A DNA stretch of 64,000 nucleotides from Termitomyces sp. T153 (taxonomy: Eukaryota; Basidiomycota; Agaricomycetes; Agaricales; Lyophyllaceae), in NCBI GenBank assembly GCA_018296165.2, contig JACKQL020000002.1, positions 1,550,001-1,614,000 on the forward strand, in the 5' to 3' direction. Position 1 is the first letter of the stretch. The number at the start of each line of letters is the position of its first letter. Positions 11,402 through 22,290 of the stretch are shown in pieces. The position numbers were made by a program, and so were the translations under genes. The notes under the pieces were generated by a model. The model made no database searches and was not told the DNA's origin. It saw only the letters and a program-made list of their open reading frames with translations.

Positions 11402-11985
11402 TTGCTTCATCCCAGACCCAACCTCACTTCGTTTGGTTAGGTCCTCAATATTCTATTCAATGCTTCATCCCAGACCCAACCTCACTTCATTCGGTTAGGT
11501 CCTTGTATTTCAAACTTAATGCTTCATCCCAGACCCAACCTCACTTTGTTCGGTTAGGTCCTTGTATTTCAAACTTAATGCTAAGTCCCAGACCCAACCT
11601 CACTTTGTTCGGTTAGGTCCTTGTATTTCAAACTTAATGCTAAGTCCCAGACCCAACCTCACTTTGTTCGGTTAGGTCCTTGTATTTCAAACTTAATGCT
11701 AAGTCCCAGACCCAACCTCACTTCGTTCAGTTAGGTCCTTGTAGTTCAAACTTAATGCTAAGTCCCAGACCCAACCTCACTTCGTTCGGTTAGGTCCTTG
11801 TATTTCAAACTTAATGCTAAGTCCCAGACCCAACCTCACTTTGTTCGGTTAGGTCTTTGTATTTCAAACTCAATGCTAATTCCCAGACCCAACCTCACTT
11901 CGTTTGGTTAGGTCTTTGTATTTCAAACTCAGTGCTTCATCCCAGACCCAACCTCACTTTGTTCAGTTAGGTCTTTGTATTTTGT
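11402..11985. repeat. Minisatellite of unit 3, about 10 copies
   Basis: Ten units of the same 58-60 base repeat. The central copies at about 11580-11700 are almost identical to each other, which points to recent tandem amplification inside this unit. Confidence 0.95.
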
Positions 11986-12271
11986 TGACCAAGTGTTGCT
12001 TTTCTCTTACAATTCAATACACTGAGATTTCATCTATAAACCAATCATGTATCTATATTACATTATTAACAAAATACTACAATGTCTACTGGTATATATT
12101 AGAGATGCTGAAAATTAAATTATAAAAGTTAGTACTAACCAACCAATTATTTAAACTGTGACACTTACATTTGTAAACCATTAAGAATATCTATACTACA
12201 TGGTCCAGCTATAGACATTAGGTGCTAAAGTTCATAGAAGTTAGCAATTTCTTGCTTGAGTCCAACAAAAC

Positions 12272-12497
12272 TCACACTTACATTTGTAAACCATTCAGGA
12301 TTTCCTGATAGACAATATTTGCAGTCTTTCTTGATGTGTTTTCTGGGTCCAAGATGACTTTGATACGATCTCCTGATGTGCACCTAGAGAGTGCAACATA
12401 AAGTTGGCCATGTGAAAAAACTCCTGATCAAAGGTCCAATCCAACATGCTTGACTGATTGACCCTGAGACTTGTTGATAGTCATAGCAAAGGCCAAT
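12272..12497 (-). pseudogene. Helitron helicase, last segment
   Basis: The minus strand carries only the final helicase motifs, from about AFAMTINKSQ onward, nearly identical to unit 1. The frame here differs from that of the preceding N-terminal part, so the deletion junction at about 12497 put the tail out of frame. Read from the N-terminal part, the tail becomes an unrelated sequence ending at 12384. Confidence 0.75.
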
Positions 12498-13307
12498 GCT
12501 CAGAATAGCCAATGCCTGTTGCCTCTCCTGATCTTGTCTCAGCCTTTGTTGCTCTTGCAACACTGCTAGTACCTCTTGTTGTTGCCTCTCCTGCTCTGTA
12601 GCCATAGCAATATGCCTTAGCCTTTGTTGCTCTTGCAAGATTGCCAGTGCCTGCTCTTGTTGCCTCTGTCTCAGCCTTTGTTGCTCTTCCAACAGTGCTT
12701 GGGGAGCAAGTGGAGCTGGTACCATTATAAGCTCTGGTAAGAGAGGATTTCTGACCCTTCTATGTACAGGAGCAGGCAACAGTGGCACCATTCTAGGTAA
12801 GGGATTCTGTAAAGGAGCATCCCAACCTTCTGGCAAAACTGTTTCTGGAATGACCATAGCAGCTTGAGCAACAGCAGACTGATTGAGTCTATTGCCTCTT
12901 CTCTGTACAGGAGGAGGTAGAGGTGGCACCACTCTAGGTATGGGATTCTGCAAAGGAGCATCCCATCCTTCAGGCAAAACAGTTTCTGGAATGACCATAA
13001 AAAATGGATCAGCAGCAGCAGCTGCCTGCCTAATAGGTCTTCCCAAAGAGCCAGAAGCAGTGGCTATAGGTCTCAAACCCCCAGTTCCCATAGATTGATT
13101 AATACCCCCAGGCCCCAATTGAAGTGGTGGGACAACCACAGTATTGATCTGTTCCAAAGATCTATTGTTTCTATTTGCTCGACGATTGTCAGGATCTGTC
13201 ATTTGTAACTGTTCAAGTCTCCTTTGATTCCTAGCTTGTTGCCTTTGGCTTTCAGGAGTAGTAGGTGGTTGCCTATAACATCCATTGTTAAGCAATTTAA
13301 CAGTCAA
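12384..13307 (-). pseudogene. Helitron protein N-terminal region fused out of frame to the helicase tail
   Basis: A 307-codon open frame. Residues 1-80 are the MTVKLLNNG basic region shared with unit 1. Residues 80-190 hold two copies of a block MVIPETVLPEGWDAPLQNP followed by a proline-rich stretch. Residues 190-270 are a Gln/Glu/Arg coiled-coil of repeated LQEQQRLR units. The last part, about 35 residues, is out-of-frame helicase sequence. The Rep nuclease and helicase motifs I-V are absent. It is open but cannot encode a working transposase. Confidence 0.7.
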
Positions 13308-13799
13308 AAACCATTAAAATTGACTTGCATGATGAGATATTTGATGTATCAATAGCTCAATGTGGGTAAGGAGTTACTAATAAGCTTGTTAGTCAACATC
13401 AATCAATCAATAGATGTGACGAAACATACTTTGTCGTGTGGCCTCCTTTCCACAACTTCGGAAATGCCCATTATTTGGTCATGTTGTGTCAAAAAACGCG
13501 CGAGGCATGAAAAACAGTGTCCACTAAATCGCGTTTGGCCTTTTTCATCCCTGCAGACCAATTGGCACCTTTTACACATAGTCAAAAGATAGTATTTATT
13601 CATTAAAGCTGTCTACTATAATTTTTTTTCAAAAAAACATGTTCAAACGGCCAAAAACAGCCAACTTGTATGGTGTTCACCCTTAAAAGGCAATTCTTAT
13701 GTAAGAATTGGTCAGCATTAGTCAGGCTTACTTGAGCAGAGACCCAAAAAGGCATCCACACAGCCACTTTCCCACGTCCGTCGTCGCATAATATATAGA
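13308..13799 (-). mobile_element. 5' segment of unit 3
   Basis: Non-coding and almost identical to 9047-9538 of unit 1, including the ACGCGCGAGG stretch and the GGTCAGCATTAGTCAGGC stretch. It ends at the A|TC 5' terminus at 13799, followed by AT-rich flanking DNA. Confidence 0.65.
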
Positions 13800-14136
13800 T
13801 TATATATTATTATAGATTCTATAGCACGGCAACAAGCGCTCGAACAAAGTGAAGAGAGTATACATTCACTTCTTTCCCGCCTCTTAAGGCTGGATTGCGC
13901 CGCACCTACCTTGGTTTATATTTGATTATAATTTCTACTCCCCCTTCGTATTGCTACAACTCAATCGCTCAACCACTCCGGGCACGTGCGTGGTTGCTCT
14001 GAGATGAGAATAATATGTATGACATATCAAACCCTCTACCTATATAGTTATTCTACTTCGACAGGTAGGGCAGTCGATTCAGTCGCTTGCCACTTCGTGG
14101 TTTTTCTGATTTCGACACCTAAGTGAGCTTCAGATC
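13800..14136. other. Intergenic region, right flank of the Helitron-type array
   Basis: AT-rich at first (TATATATTATTATAG), then ordinary unique DNA up to the hydrolase stop codon. No gene is seen. A minus-strand stretch near 13975 looks slightly like a tRNA A box but lacks the rest. Confidence 0.45.
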
Positions 14137-16786
14137 CTATGGTAAAAGGAAATGAGTGCTTGAGGGGGTCCATATTGTTTGAAATACCTTATCAATTAAC
14201 CTCTTTGCAATGGGATGGAATGCATCCTTCTTGCTCTTCCAGACTTTCACAGCCAGGCCTTCATCTACTTTAAAGACATACCGGAATGTGGGCCTACAGA
14301 ACTTCATCCTCCCAATGATTAAACCAGACTCAGAGTCTGCCCCAACAATCCAGTTCACTGCATCAGCGGCAAATGCCTTCGCAGACTCGGATTGGGCATC
14401 TGCGAGAGCAAGTTCATAGAAACGGAAGCGGACCTCTGCATTAGGTGTGGAAGTAAATTTGTAGAGTGCACCAAGGTGGCGGACATGGGATAATGGCAAT
14501 GGTGGATATGACTGGAGGCGTTCGAGGAAAGAAACTATTCACAATCAGTTAGATGAAGGGTTTGAGACGCAGGAATCCGTAGTGGGCTGACTGATTTGGT
14601 TGGAGTCGAGACTCTTGAGGTCAGCCTCCTTAAACTTCAGCTGAGCGACGTCAGATACGGAGCGAGCAGCATCCCAATCTGAGGCAAGAGTATAGACTTC
14701 TTTGGCCAGCGAAGTATCGTATTCCATCTCGACAGGAAGATCCTGGCCTTGTCCGTGGAACCAAGCCTATGCCAACCACATCCATTAGTCGTTATCTTAT
14801 CGAGGGTAAGAATATAACGCACATCCCAATCGATAGAGTCCAGAATTTTGATCTTCTCTGTACCACCGTGCTTTTCCCAATATCCGTAAAGATGTCTCTT
14901 CCACTGTTCCGTAGTAATGCTCTTTCCAATGAAGGTGTTTACGTAGTCCTTGACGTACGGGAGGAATACTTCAAGGCCCCCCAGCTTGCGTTCTATTTGA
15001 GATAAGAATACTGAAAGAAAAATATTAACGAGACTCACCAAGATGGAGGATGAAATTTGCGCCTTTTTCATATGGAATGCTACTGTATGCGGAGTCCGGG
15101 TCCTCGCCTACGTCAAAGTCAATAACAAGACGCCGATATCTGGGTGCCTTCTCGAATTCTTGTAGAGCGTTCTTAAGTGCCTTGGCACCAATAATATATG
15201 AAAAGTCTCGATGTGCAGATGTATGCAACTTCTGCTGTAGCACACGTTCGATATAGGTAGTCCAGCCTTCGTTGAGCCAGAAGTGGGTGGCATGAGCGTG
15301 GCTGATGAGAATCAGCAATCGATGAAGAGGAAAGCTCGACAACGTACGTAACGCCATTGCCAAACCATGAATGCGTCAGCTCGTGGACTACAACATCGAT
15401 TAGAGCACGATCACCAGTAAGTAGAGCTTTGGAAGTTCAAGATTAGTGAACGGTGGAACGATGTTGAAACAAGAATTATACTCGGGGTCAAGAACGATAG
15501 ACAGGCATTTTCCTGCAGCCTGGTCAATATCAAGTGTAACATATACTGAAGCGACACACCATTCCACCATAAGGGAATGACGGGGGCAGAACTAACAAAT
15601 CATAGACCCTGAACTTATAAGGCGTCACGATCTTTTCTTCCTCAGCAAGGAATCTTGCATAAATTCCATCAACCTTCGTGAAGTCAATAATTTCATAACT
15701 AGCGCGAAACGCACCTTGCCGTGTCTTCGCTAAATTCCCAGTAAGCACTCTCAATGAGCTCTGGCTCAGCCCAAATTCCGCAAGTCCATTTCTTTTCTTC
15801 GAATCTGGGAAAAGCTCGGTAATGTACGTTTCCAGAGGCAACGGCCATGAGATACGACGGGATAGGCTCGGGCTATGGTCATGAGAGCACCCGGTCGACG
15901 AAGTGGAGTTTGAGTTCTTACTTGCTGATACGAGTATGTCACTGGATCCTTTCCGACAACTTTTCCGTCATGGACCGGTCCAGTTTTGGGTGGAGATTGA
16001 CGAATTGCAGAGAGGAGCACTGGAAAGACAGAAGAAACTCTAGCGGAGTAGGTCTATATGAAGAGAAATCTAGCAAAAGTCAAGTCGAAGGCTTGGCTGA
16101 AGGATCAACCTACAAATTTGACAGAAGGAGTGTCTCCGTTAATAAATGAGGACAGATGGCTATGGATGACAAAGATAAAGATCACCTTGCAAAGGTACAA
16201 CAGCACGGGCATAGATGGGCTGGCATTGGCTGAAAAGGAAGGGGAAGCGCTTTCCCTGTGTCTGCCTGTTCAGTGTTCAAACACAACCCTTGTCCCTGAT
16301 ATTCAAGTACATACGCCTTATCCAGCCATTGTAAGGCAGTACATTCCTTTGTTGTCTGGTAATCGATTGTGACATCAATATATTGGCCAGCTTTCAGGTC
16401 GGATGGTAGAGCGATATGTAAAGCGGAACCCATGACTTCGTGTTTTGCTTTGAGATCGAACTAGTAGACAATCAAGGACGAGTGAAGTATGTAATATAAG
16501 CGCACAAGAGGACTCACAGACACAGATATTCCATTGATTTGGACATCTGACAGGTTCAATTCTGACGTATCGAGTCTTTGAAGGGTGTATTTAGCAGTTG
16601 AGTCGAGAAAATATGATGAACGAGATCTCACATAACTTCCTTCACACCATCTTCCTTGGCAAGGAGATGATGAGTCACGGAACCCGAGATAAGCTGAGCA
16701 TCGAAGTCAAGCGTCCAGTTGATGGAAAGATGTTCAGTGGCAATTTGGAGGTAGTTGGATTGAGTCGTTGGATCGATATCCGCCAT
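14137..16786 (-). CDS. LTA4H: Leukotriene A4 hydrolase / M1-family aminopeptidase
   Basis: A zinc metalloenzyme of the M1 family. Fungal members are cytosolic aminopeptidases with epoxide hydrolase activity. The start at 16786-16784 gives MADIDPTTQSNYLQIATEH. Many GT-AG introns break the frame: exon 1 is 16786-16632, exon 2 is 16575-16518, exon 3 is 16460-16315, and about ten exons follow. The peptide-binding region reads GNVHYRAF and ENACLSFLTP. The zinc site HELTHSWFGNG is intact near 15370-15390, with the third ligand in NEGWTTYIER near 15275. The C-terminal helical domain (LTA4H_C type) covers 14137-14499 (RFYELALADAQSESAKAF, VKVWKSKKDAFHPIAK) and ends FLLP, stop 14139-14137. All key residues are present and the gene looks intact. 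Base composition is CpG-rich, unlike the transposons on its left. Confidence 0.93.
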
Positions 16787-17453
16787 CCTTAGGCAAAGTG
16801 GTAGCGAAGTTACTTGGATGTTTGATCCGCTGATATGGCCATTTCAACTCCGAGTCAAGTGTGTAAACAAGGTCCTACGGCCATCTGTAAACACCCCGAC
16901 GGGCCTTTACCAGTTTTGAAATTGTCTTGTACCTGACAGAATTGGTGAGGACAGACGGCTGCGTATTCCATCATTGGACGATGCACTCGCACGTATCTGA
17001 TTCACGAAAAGGCCGCCGACCAATGCTATAATAATCCTTAAGTTAGTGCGCACATGGTTCGGACCCAGAGGCAAGCATCATCTGGGAATTCAATATATTA
17101 GATGACCAGATGCGGTGACCGGTGTTCCGGAGGAGAATCCACCCGCCGTTCGTTGTCGCGATGTTCCCTGGACGCAGGGCAAGGGTTGTTCGGATCCACC
17201 ATCGGTTCATCGTCGACTTCAGAACATCCCTAGGTAATTTCAGGGATTCAAGACATTCGTGTCTGAGGCATTTACTGGTGAATAACCAGGTGGTCCTTTC
17301 TCTTGTCCCTCCACACGCCCTAAATACTTTTCATCCTATGTAGCTAAAGAACAGGCATATGGAAAGTGCCAAATTATTTATCGTGACATAAGCGGCAGGA
17401 ACATATTTATCCACGAGAGTGGTTGCGCCGAACGATTGTAACGCTACAAAAGC
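16787..17453. other. Intergenic region between divergent transcription units
   Basis: Contains the hydrolase promoter. Short open frames on the plus strand (17122-17343) have no family features. No RNA gene or repeat is seen. Confidence 0.45.
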
Positions 17454-18134
17454 ATGAGCGAACCGTACGTTGTCCCATTTGACTTGACCTCTATCTCTAT
17501 CTGTTCATTCATGCGTTTGTAGAGAACTTGGCAATTTATGTCATATCTTCTGCTCAGCCGGCACCGTTCTCTTCATACAATCCAAGGTGACATGGATTCC
17601 TTTATTCATATCATAATCTACTTTGGCTTTCGAATCCTTTAGCACACTTCTAACACAATTATTCCGACCGTCTTGAAACAAAAGTCTAACCGGGAAGGTC
17701 TCGTTACTGGTGGGAAAACGAAACAATCATCTCAATGCCGTTCTTGGGTCGCACTTCAAGTTCTCCAGCAAGCCTTTCCAACGTTGGTTTGAATGGTCGG
17801 TGAATGCTGCTAATGGATGAATCAAGCACTGCGACCCGACCGCGGATAAAGCAATCCGGAGTGCTGAGTCCAAGCCTCTACTCTCTGATCATACTTGTAT
17901 GGCCGAGGAATTTGACAAGTGCTTGAAATCCGGGGATTGGCCCACAAATGAACGGTCTCCATCTGACTCGGTTCAACTCGTAGTGTACCATGTCGGTCGA
18001 CATCGTAATATTGGTCCTAATGAGGGACTCGTTATCGTACCGAGTCGAATCACAGTGGATGAATGTGTTACCTTGTCATCTTGTGGGACAAACTTCCTAT
18101 TAATCCGTCGGAATTCAGTCACAAATGTTTATTG
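17454..18134 (+). CDS. Possible small multi-exon gene of unknown function
   Basis: A plus-strand frame can be spliced as 17454-17464, 17523-about 17585, about 17640-17784 and about 17831-18134, all with GT-AG ends of plausible length and a CTAAT branch-like site in the last intron. The product would start MSEPELGNLCHIFCSAG and end NSVTNVY, about 175 residues. It shows no recognisable domain, although VQLVVYHVGRHRNIGPNEG is protein-like. The coding look is moderate and the last donor (GTTTGA) is poor. It may be a real small gene, a decayed one, or chance. RNA reads across the junctions would decide. Confidence 0.3.
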
Positions 18135-18941
18135 ACTATGGCTATCCACAATAATTGACTTTATAGAAGTGAGTCAAATAATACATTGTACAAATAATGT
18201 TGCAACGGCGGTTCCAAATCCTTTGAACGGAAGTGGAGAAAAAATCTCACAACCTCCTTTCGTCGCTTTCTCCAACCGCTAGTGCGAACTTATGCAAACT
18301 TCTGCCGACCGGATAGCACTAGTTCCCGTTACTCTGTAGTGGGGTTTGTGGCTCTATCCAAAAAAGCGTCGAAAGTTGATTCAGATAAAAAGTCACGTTC
18401 TCCGGACCGCTGATCCGGTCGGCCCGTTTCTTCCTCAGTGCTCTTGTTCACTCTCTTTTGGTTGCGTTTTCATCCTTTGGTTCAGTCAGTCGAGTCCCTG
18501 CTGCAACTCCACTCCTTTACCAGTTCATTCCCTGCAGCAGCTATTACATCTGGTTCAGTTGGTGTTTAGCCTTGTGCTATCAACATTTACCCCTTTTTGT
18601 TCGGTGTTGTATGAGCTTTGGTCCGTGGTGGGAAACCGAAATCCCTGTTCCGCTTTTTATTCTCGTTGTGTCAGACCATGTATCTAATATTGTATCAATA
18701 GTACATTGTTTTGTATATTCCTCCTTTTACCACCCCTTTTGCTTCCAACTAATCTGTAGTCCTTTAACAAAGCTATAATCACATGTGCATGTATATGACT
18801 ACTTGAATTCATGTTGCTTGCATCCTTTTTCAATTCACAGACCCACCCTCGACCATCTGAGTCATGTTTAATACCTTTGGAATTACACGTTTGTATCTCT
18901 TGTTGAATAACTCATGTCATGTTGATCCTTCTTTATTTGCA
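18135..18941. other. Intergenic transition into transposon DNA
   Basis: Pyrimidine-rich plus-strand DNA with two overlapping frames (18346-18687, 18458-18778) that are Cys/Phe/Leu/Ser-rich and typical of chance. CpG is still present at the left and declines towards 18900. Nothing else is recognisable. Confidence 0.35.
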
Positions 18942-19243
18942 GTGCCTCGGCTCCCCAAGGGCATGTCTGCTGGTGGTACATCTGCCCTATTTAAGAAGCT
19001 CGATTTGCGTGATCTTGCAAGTCTTGCAGGCACATCCCTTCAGGCCAATGTCCAAAACTTTGTAGCAGACAGAATCCACAAGAATTTGACTGCTTTTGGT
19101 CTTCAACCTAATAGCTTCCTCTGCTTGTTGAATGAAACACAAAGTGTTGTGTCAGGCTCCTTTGTGCTTGCCCTTCTGTTTCCCCTCAGCAACATTGTAT
19201 TGACTGATTTGGACATATATGTGCCTGCCTGCAGGTGCAGTGT
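18942..19243 (+). pseudogene. Fragment of a nucleotidyltransferase-like fungal protein, cut by an LTR
   Basis: After a probable acceptor (TTTGCAG, 18935-18941) the frame reads through MSAGGTSALFKKLDL (ATG 18963) to SVVSGSFVLALLFP and LTDLDIYVPAC. A GS signature followed by D-x-D within about 20 residues is the start of a nucleotidyltransferase fold, and proteins of this look are common in mushroom genomes with no assigned role. The frame then runs into the terminal repeat at 19244 and stops 19 codons later. The rest of the protein is not found beyond the insertion. The call as a nucleotidyltransferase is tentative. Confidence 0.45.
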
Positions 19244-20355
19244 TGATGTGCTCCTATGCCACCTAGTGCCATGCAGGAAACCAAAAAGGAAGACCTAAAA
19301 ACTAGCAACTAGATAGGGTAGCTGGCAATAGGAAAGTTAATGGGGGCAAGTCAGTAACTGTCTCAGAAAACAAGAGCTAATGGGTGTGGAGTGAACAAGT
19401 GGAAAGTGTTGCTACTGCTAGCCTAAGTTGCTAGATGGTAATGAAAGGGTTGCTGGATAAAGAAGGGGAAAAGAACAAAGGCAAAAGAGTCACTAAGGAA
19501 GGGGGAAACTAAGCAATAAAAGGGAGTTGGGAACAAAAGGGAGAGTGAAGTCAAAGTAGGCTGGGGGATGAATGCAAACTAGTTGCTAGCAGTAGTCACT
19601 AGCATTGCTAAGTCAAAATAATGCTAAGGGTTCCTGCAGTTGGCCACCACACTAAGTTGAAATTGAGGTCATTAAGACTGTCACTAGGTCATTAGTGATG
19701 ATGAACAAGAGCAATAAGAGATCTTAAGCTGATGATTGTAGAGCTAGTGAGGGGGAATGGTACTCTGTTTGTTGTTCTTGTCTTTATGTACAGGCAGTAT
19801 TTATACTGTTTGTAGGTATAGTAGTTAGAAAGGAAATATTAGTCACTGCCAGTGACAGCATCTGCCAAAGTGTTTATGATACATACTGAATGTCAGGCTG
19901 GTAACCAAGTATTCATATGCAATGTTGATATGATGCATAAAAATTGTCAATCACAATAAAAGAGCTTTTCTGATGTCAATGCCTGAAGTGTAGATGCCAT
20001 TCAAGTATGTTTGTAAGCTTGACAAGAAAAATGATAAGTAAGAAGTCACATGACTGCCAATATATCCCTTTTTGGAGAGGAGATAGTGTTGTTGCCAGGA
20101 AATGTTGCTAGCAGTTGTTGCTAAGAAAGGTCTTGGCCTTGTCATTCTAGATCCAAAGTCCAGACTCCACATGATGTGGCTTGTGATCCATAAGTCTCAT
20201 GGTCATTAAAATCCCATGCAAAGGCTACATTGTTCCAGACCTTGGGGCTAGACCTCACATAATAAGTGTCATGACTTGTGCCAGGTCATGTATAGTCAGC
20301 TGCTGTCCAATCAAAAATGCTGAAAATGGTGCTCAGTGACAAGTGGGTCTTATCA
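19244..20355 (-). mobile_element. Solo-LTR-like element, family B (inverted copy)
   Basis: Starts TGATGTGCTCCTATGCC and ends near TTATCA, 1112 bases. It is the reverse complement of the family seen at 35222-36314 and 43642-44765. It is more diverged and CpG-poor than those, and the flanking four bases (GTGT and TCCT) do not match, so the target duplication is lost or the right edge is altered. The shared promoter-like TATAAATA lies on the minus strand near 19800. Confidence 0.75.
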
Positions 20356-20532
20356 TCCTCCCCTATGCTGAAATCTTGACTGTCCTCAGTCAACCCAAAG
20401 TCCCATGATCACTTGCATGGTCTGTGCATCTAGAGTGGTAAGAATAAAGCTGCTAGCGATTCAACTGAACTTTGTCAACTCTCTCTTCTATCTTCTTATC
20501 TCTCAACCTTCCTCTACAATCTTGATCTTATT

Positions 20533-20877
20533 GCTATGTCTTCAGATCTTGCCTCCCAGCTGGAAAAGCATGCCATGGCCTAGGCATTCTTTGATTGGGT
20601 TGACTGGCTTCTGTCTGTTGTGCATTTGTTGTTGGCAACAAACCCTCACTTGGCAGTCACTGCCATCTTCAAGATTTGGCTCTGCTGGTTTGAGATGTCT
20701 GGGAGTGGGATGGAGTGGGTGGAGTTGGCAACTGTTGACAAGGAGTGTCAGCAGTTATATGAGCAGTACAAGGGAGAAGACTGGATTAGGGAGTTCAATA
20801 AGCATTTTGTAAGTCCTTCTTTTTCTCTAAGCAATAGTGTTAACACTTTTGCTAGGCTTGTCTCCTACCTTTGCTAG
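20533..20877 (+). pseudogene. Unidentified gag-like fragment
   Basis: A frame from ATG 20536 (MSSDLASQLEKHAMA) meets TAG after 15 codons, then reads on through FFDWVDWLLSVVH, FKIWLCWFEMSGSG and CQQLYEQYKGEDW to TAG at 20875-20877. It is helical and Trp-rich, with a look common to small capsid-like proteins of fungal gypsy elements. I cannot place it in a family. It lies between two LTR-like elements and is probably a remnant. Confidence 0.3.
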
Positions 20878-21041
20878 AGTTTTTGTTGGAGGAATTGGAG
20901 ACAGAAATGATGGTAAGTGCTGGTGTACTTGCTAAGACTGGCAACACTGCTAAGGTAACTCTAGCTTTTTGAGGACTTGTCCTCCAATGACTAATTTTTT
21001 TTTCAGCACCCTCCTTGTGAGTTGACAATAACAATGGGGGC

Positions 21042-21257
21042 TGTAACATTTCCATTACATTTTGTGCAGCTTACAGTTCACACCTTGTAAGTCAAAACCA
21101 GTCAATGGTTCTGTTTACAAAGTATGAAGTAAGGCACTGCCTTACATAAGTAAACATATCATACTTTTAGGGATAGCATCACATGACACTACCATATAAT
21201 TAAATATTAATAGAACTACTATAGTAAGGTAGCACAAGTAATGGACACTCCATTACA
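21042..21257 (-). mobile_element. Short LTR, probably the 3' LTR of a minus-strand element
   Basis: 216 bases with TG...CA ends (on the minus strand TGTAATGGAGTG ... GAAATGTTACA). On the minus strand it is directly preceded by a purine tract (AAAAAAGGGGTGTA, complement of 21258-21271), the expected polypurine primer site next to a 3' LTR. No second copy is seen in the window. Confidence 0.6.
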
Positions 21258-22290
21258 TACACCCCTTTTTTAAGTCTGTCAATGGGCTCACTTCCAAAGA
21301 CAAATGAAGTAAATGAAGAAGAAATGGTGGGATATGGCATACCACCCAATAGTGTGCACTGGAATTCAAGTATGAATTCCTATGTTTATCTGTGGTAGAA
21401 TCAAACAATTCTACATGAATGAAATACATCTCAGTATGCTGTCCAACTGTGCTGAGTGAGAAATGTGGGCTACTAGGGCCCATATGTATTTATCATGTTT
21501 ATGTGAGCTCCAAAAGTAGCTCACCCTGCTTGTTCATCCATCTTTGAGGCCTCCACTTCCTTGCTGCTCACAATGTCCACCCAACACTCCAATACAGCAT
21601 TAGCCATATCACTGGAGCCACTGTTTCCAGCTTCAGGGGCAGTAGGCAATAGCAACATTAGTGGCTACCACTGCTTCCATGAAGCTGGAGATGACCTGTG
21701 GAGTTGTTGCTGGTTGGACATCTGTGGGCAATGCAGAATTGTCAGCATGGTCCAATTCCATGGACTCCTCTGCAGGTGTGTCCTCTGAGGACACACCAGA
21801 GCTTGATGCTGGGTTGGTAGTGGTTACAGCCACTGATGACAAAGGCCCCTCCTCATTTGGAGCTGCATTTGTGGAAGGGGCCACTGACAAGGGCTCCTTT
21901 GCAGCAGCCAGTGAGGCTCTCACTGCCTCTGCAGGTTGGTGCAAGAGGTGAGTGAAGATACTAGCCTCACTAAAGTGCAGCCAGTTAGCTGCATCAAGAG
22001 GAGAGTGGCCTCTGCTCTCATGGATTTGGAGGAGCATGCAGAAGTGCTCCCAGTTGTCAGTGGTGGGAATATACCACCTATTGTACTCATATACTGCAGG
22101 GGGTACCCTGATGGTCCAGAGTTGACAATGGCATTCATTGTCAACCCATGTGAACAAGTCCACATGAATTACACTCCCAGACCAATAGTGATTGAGGAAG
22201 TGTATGCCATAGCATGATTCATCTAGGCAGGAGGCACATGTTTGGCCAGGAGGTAATGTATCACCTCTAGGTGTTTGCTGCCAATGCCAC
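21258..22290 (-). pseudogene. C-terminal open frame of a minus-strand LTR element
   Basis: The minus strand is open through ASCLDESCYGIHFLN, FTWVDNECHCQLWTIRVPP and YNRWYIPTTDNWEHF, then an Ala/Ser/Glu-rich tail to 21633. A second frame (21253-21483) follows up to the polypurine tract. It has the pattern of a real protein but no pol motif, so it is likely an extra downstream reading frame. Only its end survives, because plus-strand gypsy sequence begins at about 22290. It could be the missing end of the downstream frame of the gypsy at 48-60 kb, but nothing visible proves this. Confidence 0.45.

Larger units (their letters stand above)
11363..13799 (-). mobile_element. Helitron-type unit 3 (deleted copy)
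   Basis: The rightmost unit has the hairpin at 11364-11401, a minisatellite at 11402-11985, a helicase tail fragment, a long N-terminal frame and the 5' segment. The minus-strand 5' terminus reads TCTATATATTATGCGACG from 13799 and is preceded by A, as expected for Helitron insertion between A and T. Non-coding parts are nearly identical to unit 1, so the two copies are recent relative to unit 2. Confidence 0.7.

Noticed and set aside
7190..11985. Regular repeats that could suggest a CRISPR-like array
   Set aside because: The repeats are contiguous with no unique spacers, lie in a eukaryotic genome and belong to a mobile element.
13900..14000. Minus-strand tRNA-like stretch near GTGGTTGAGCGA
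   Set aside because: No convincing B box or cloverleaf; the downstream part does not pair.
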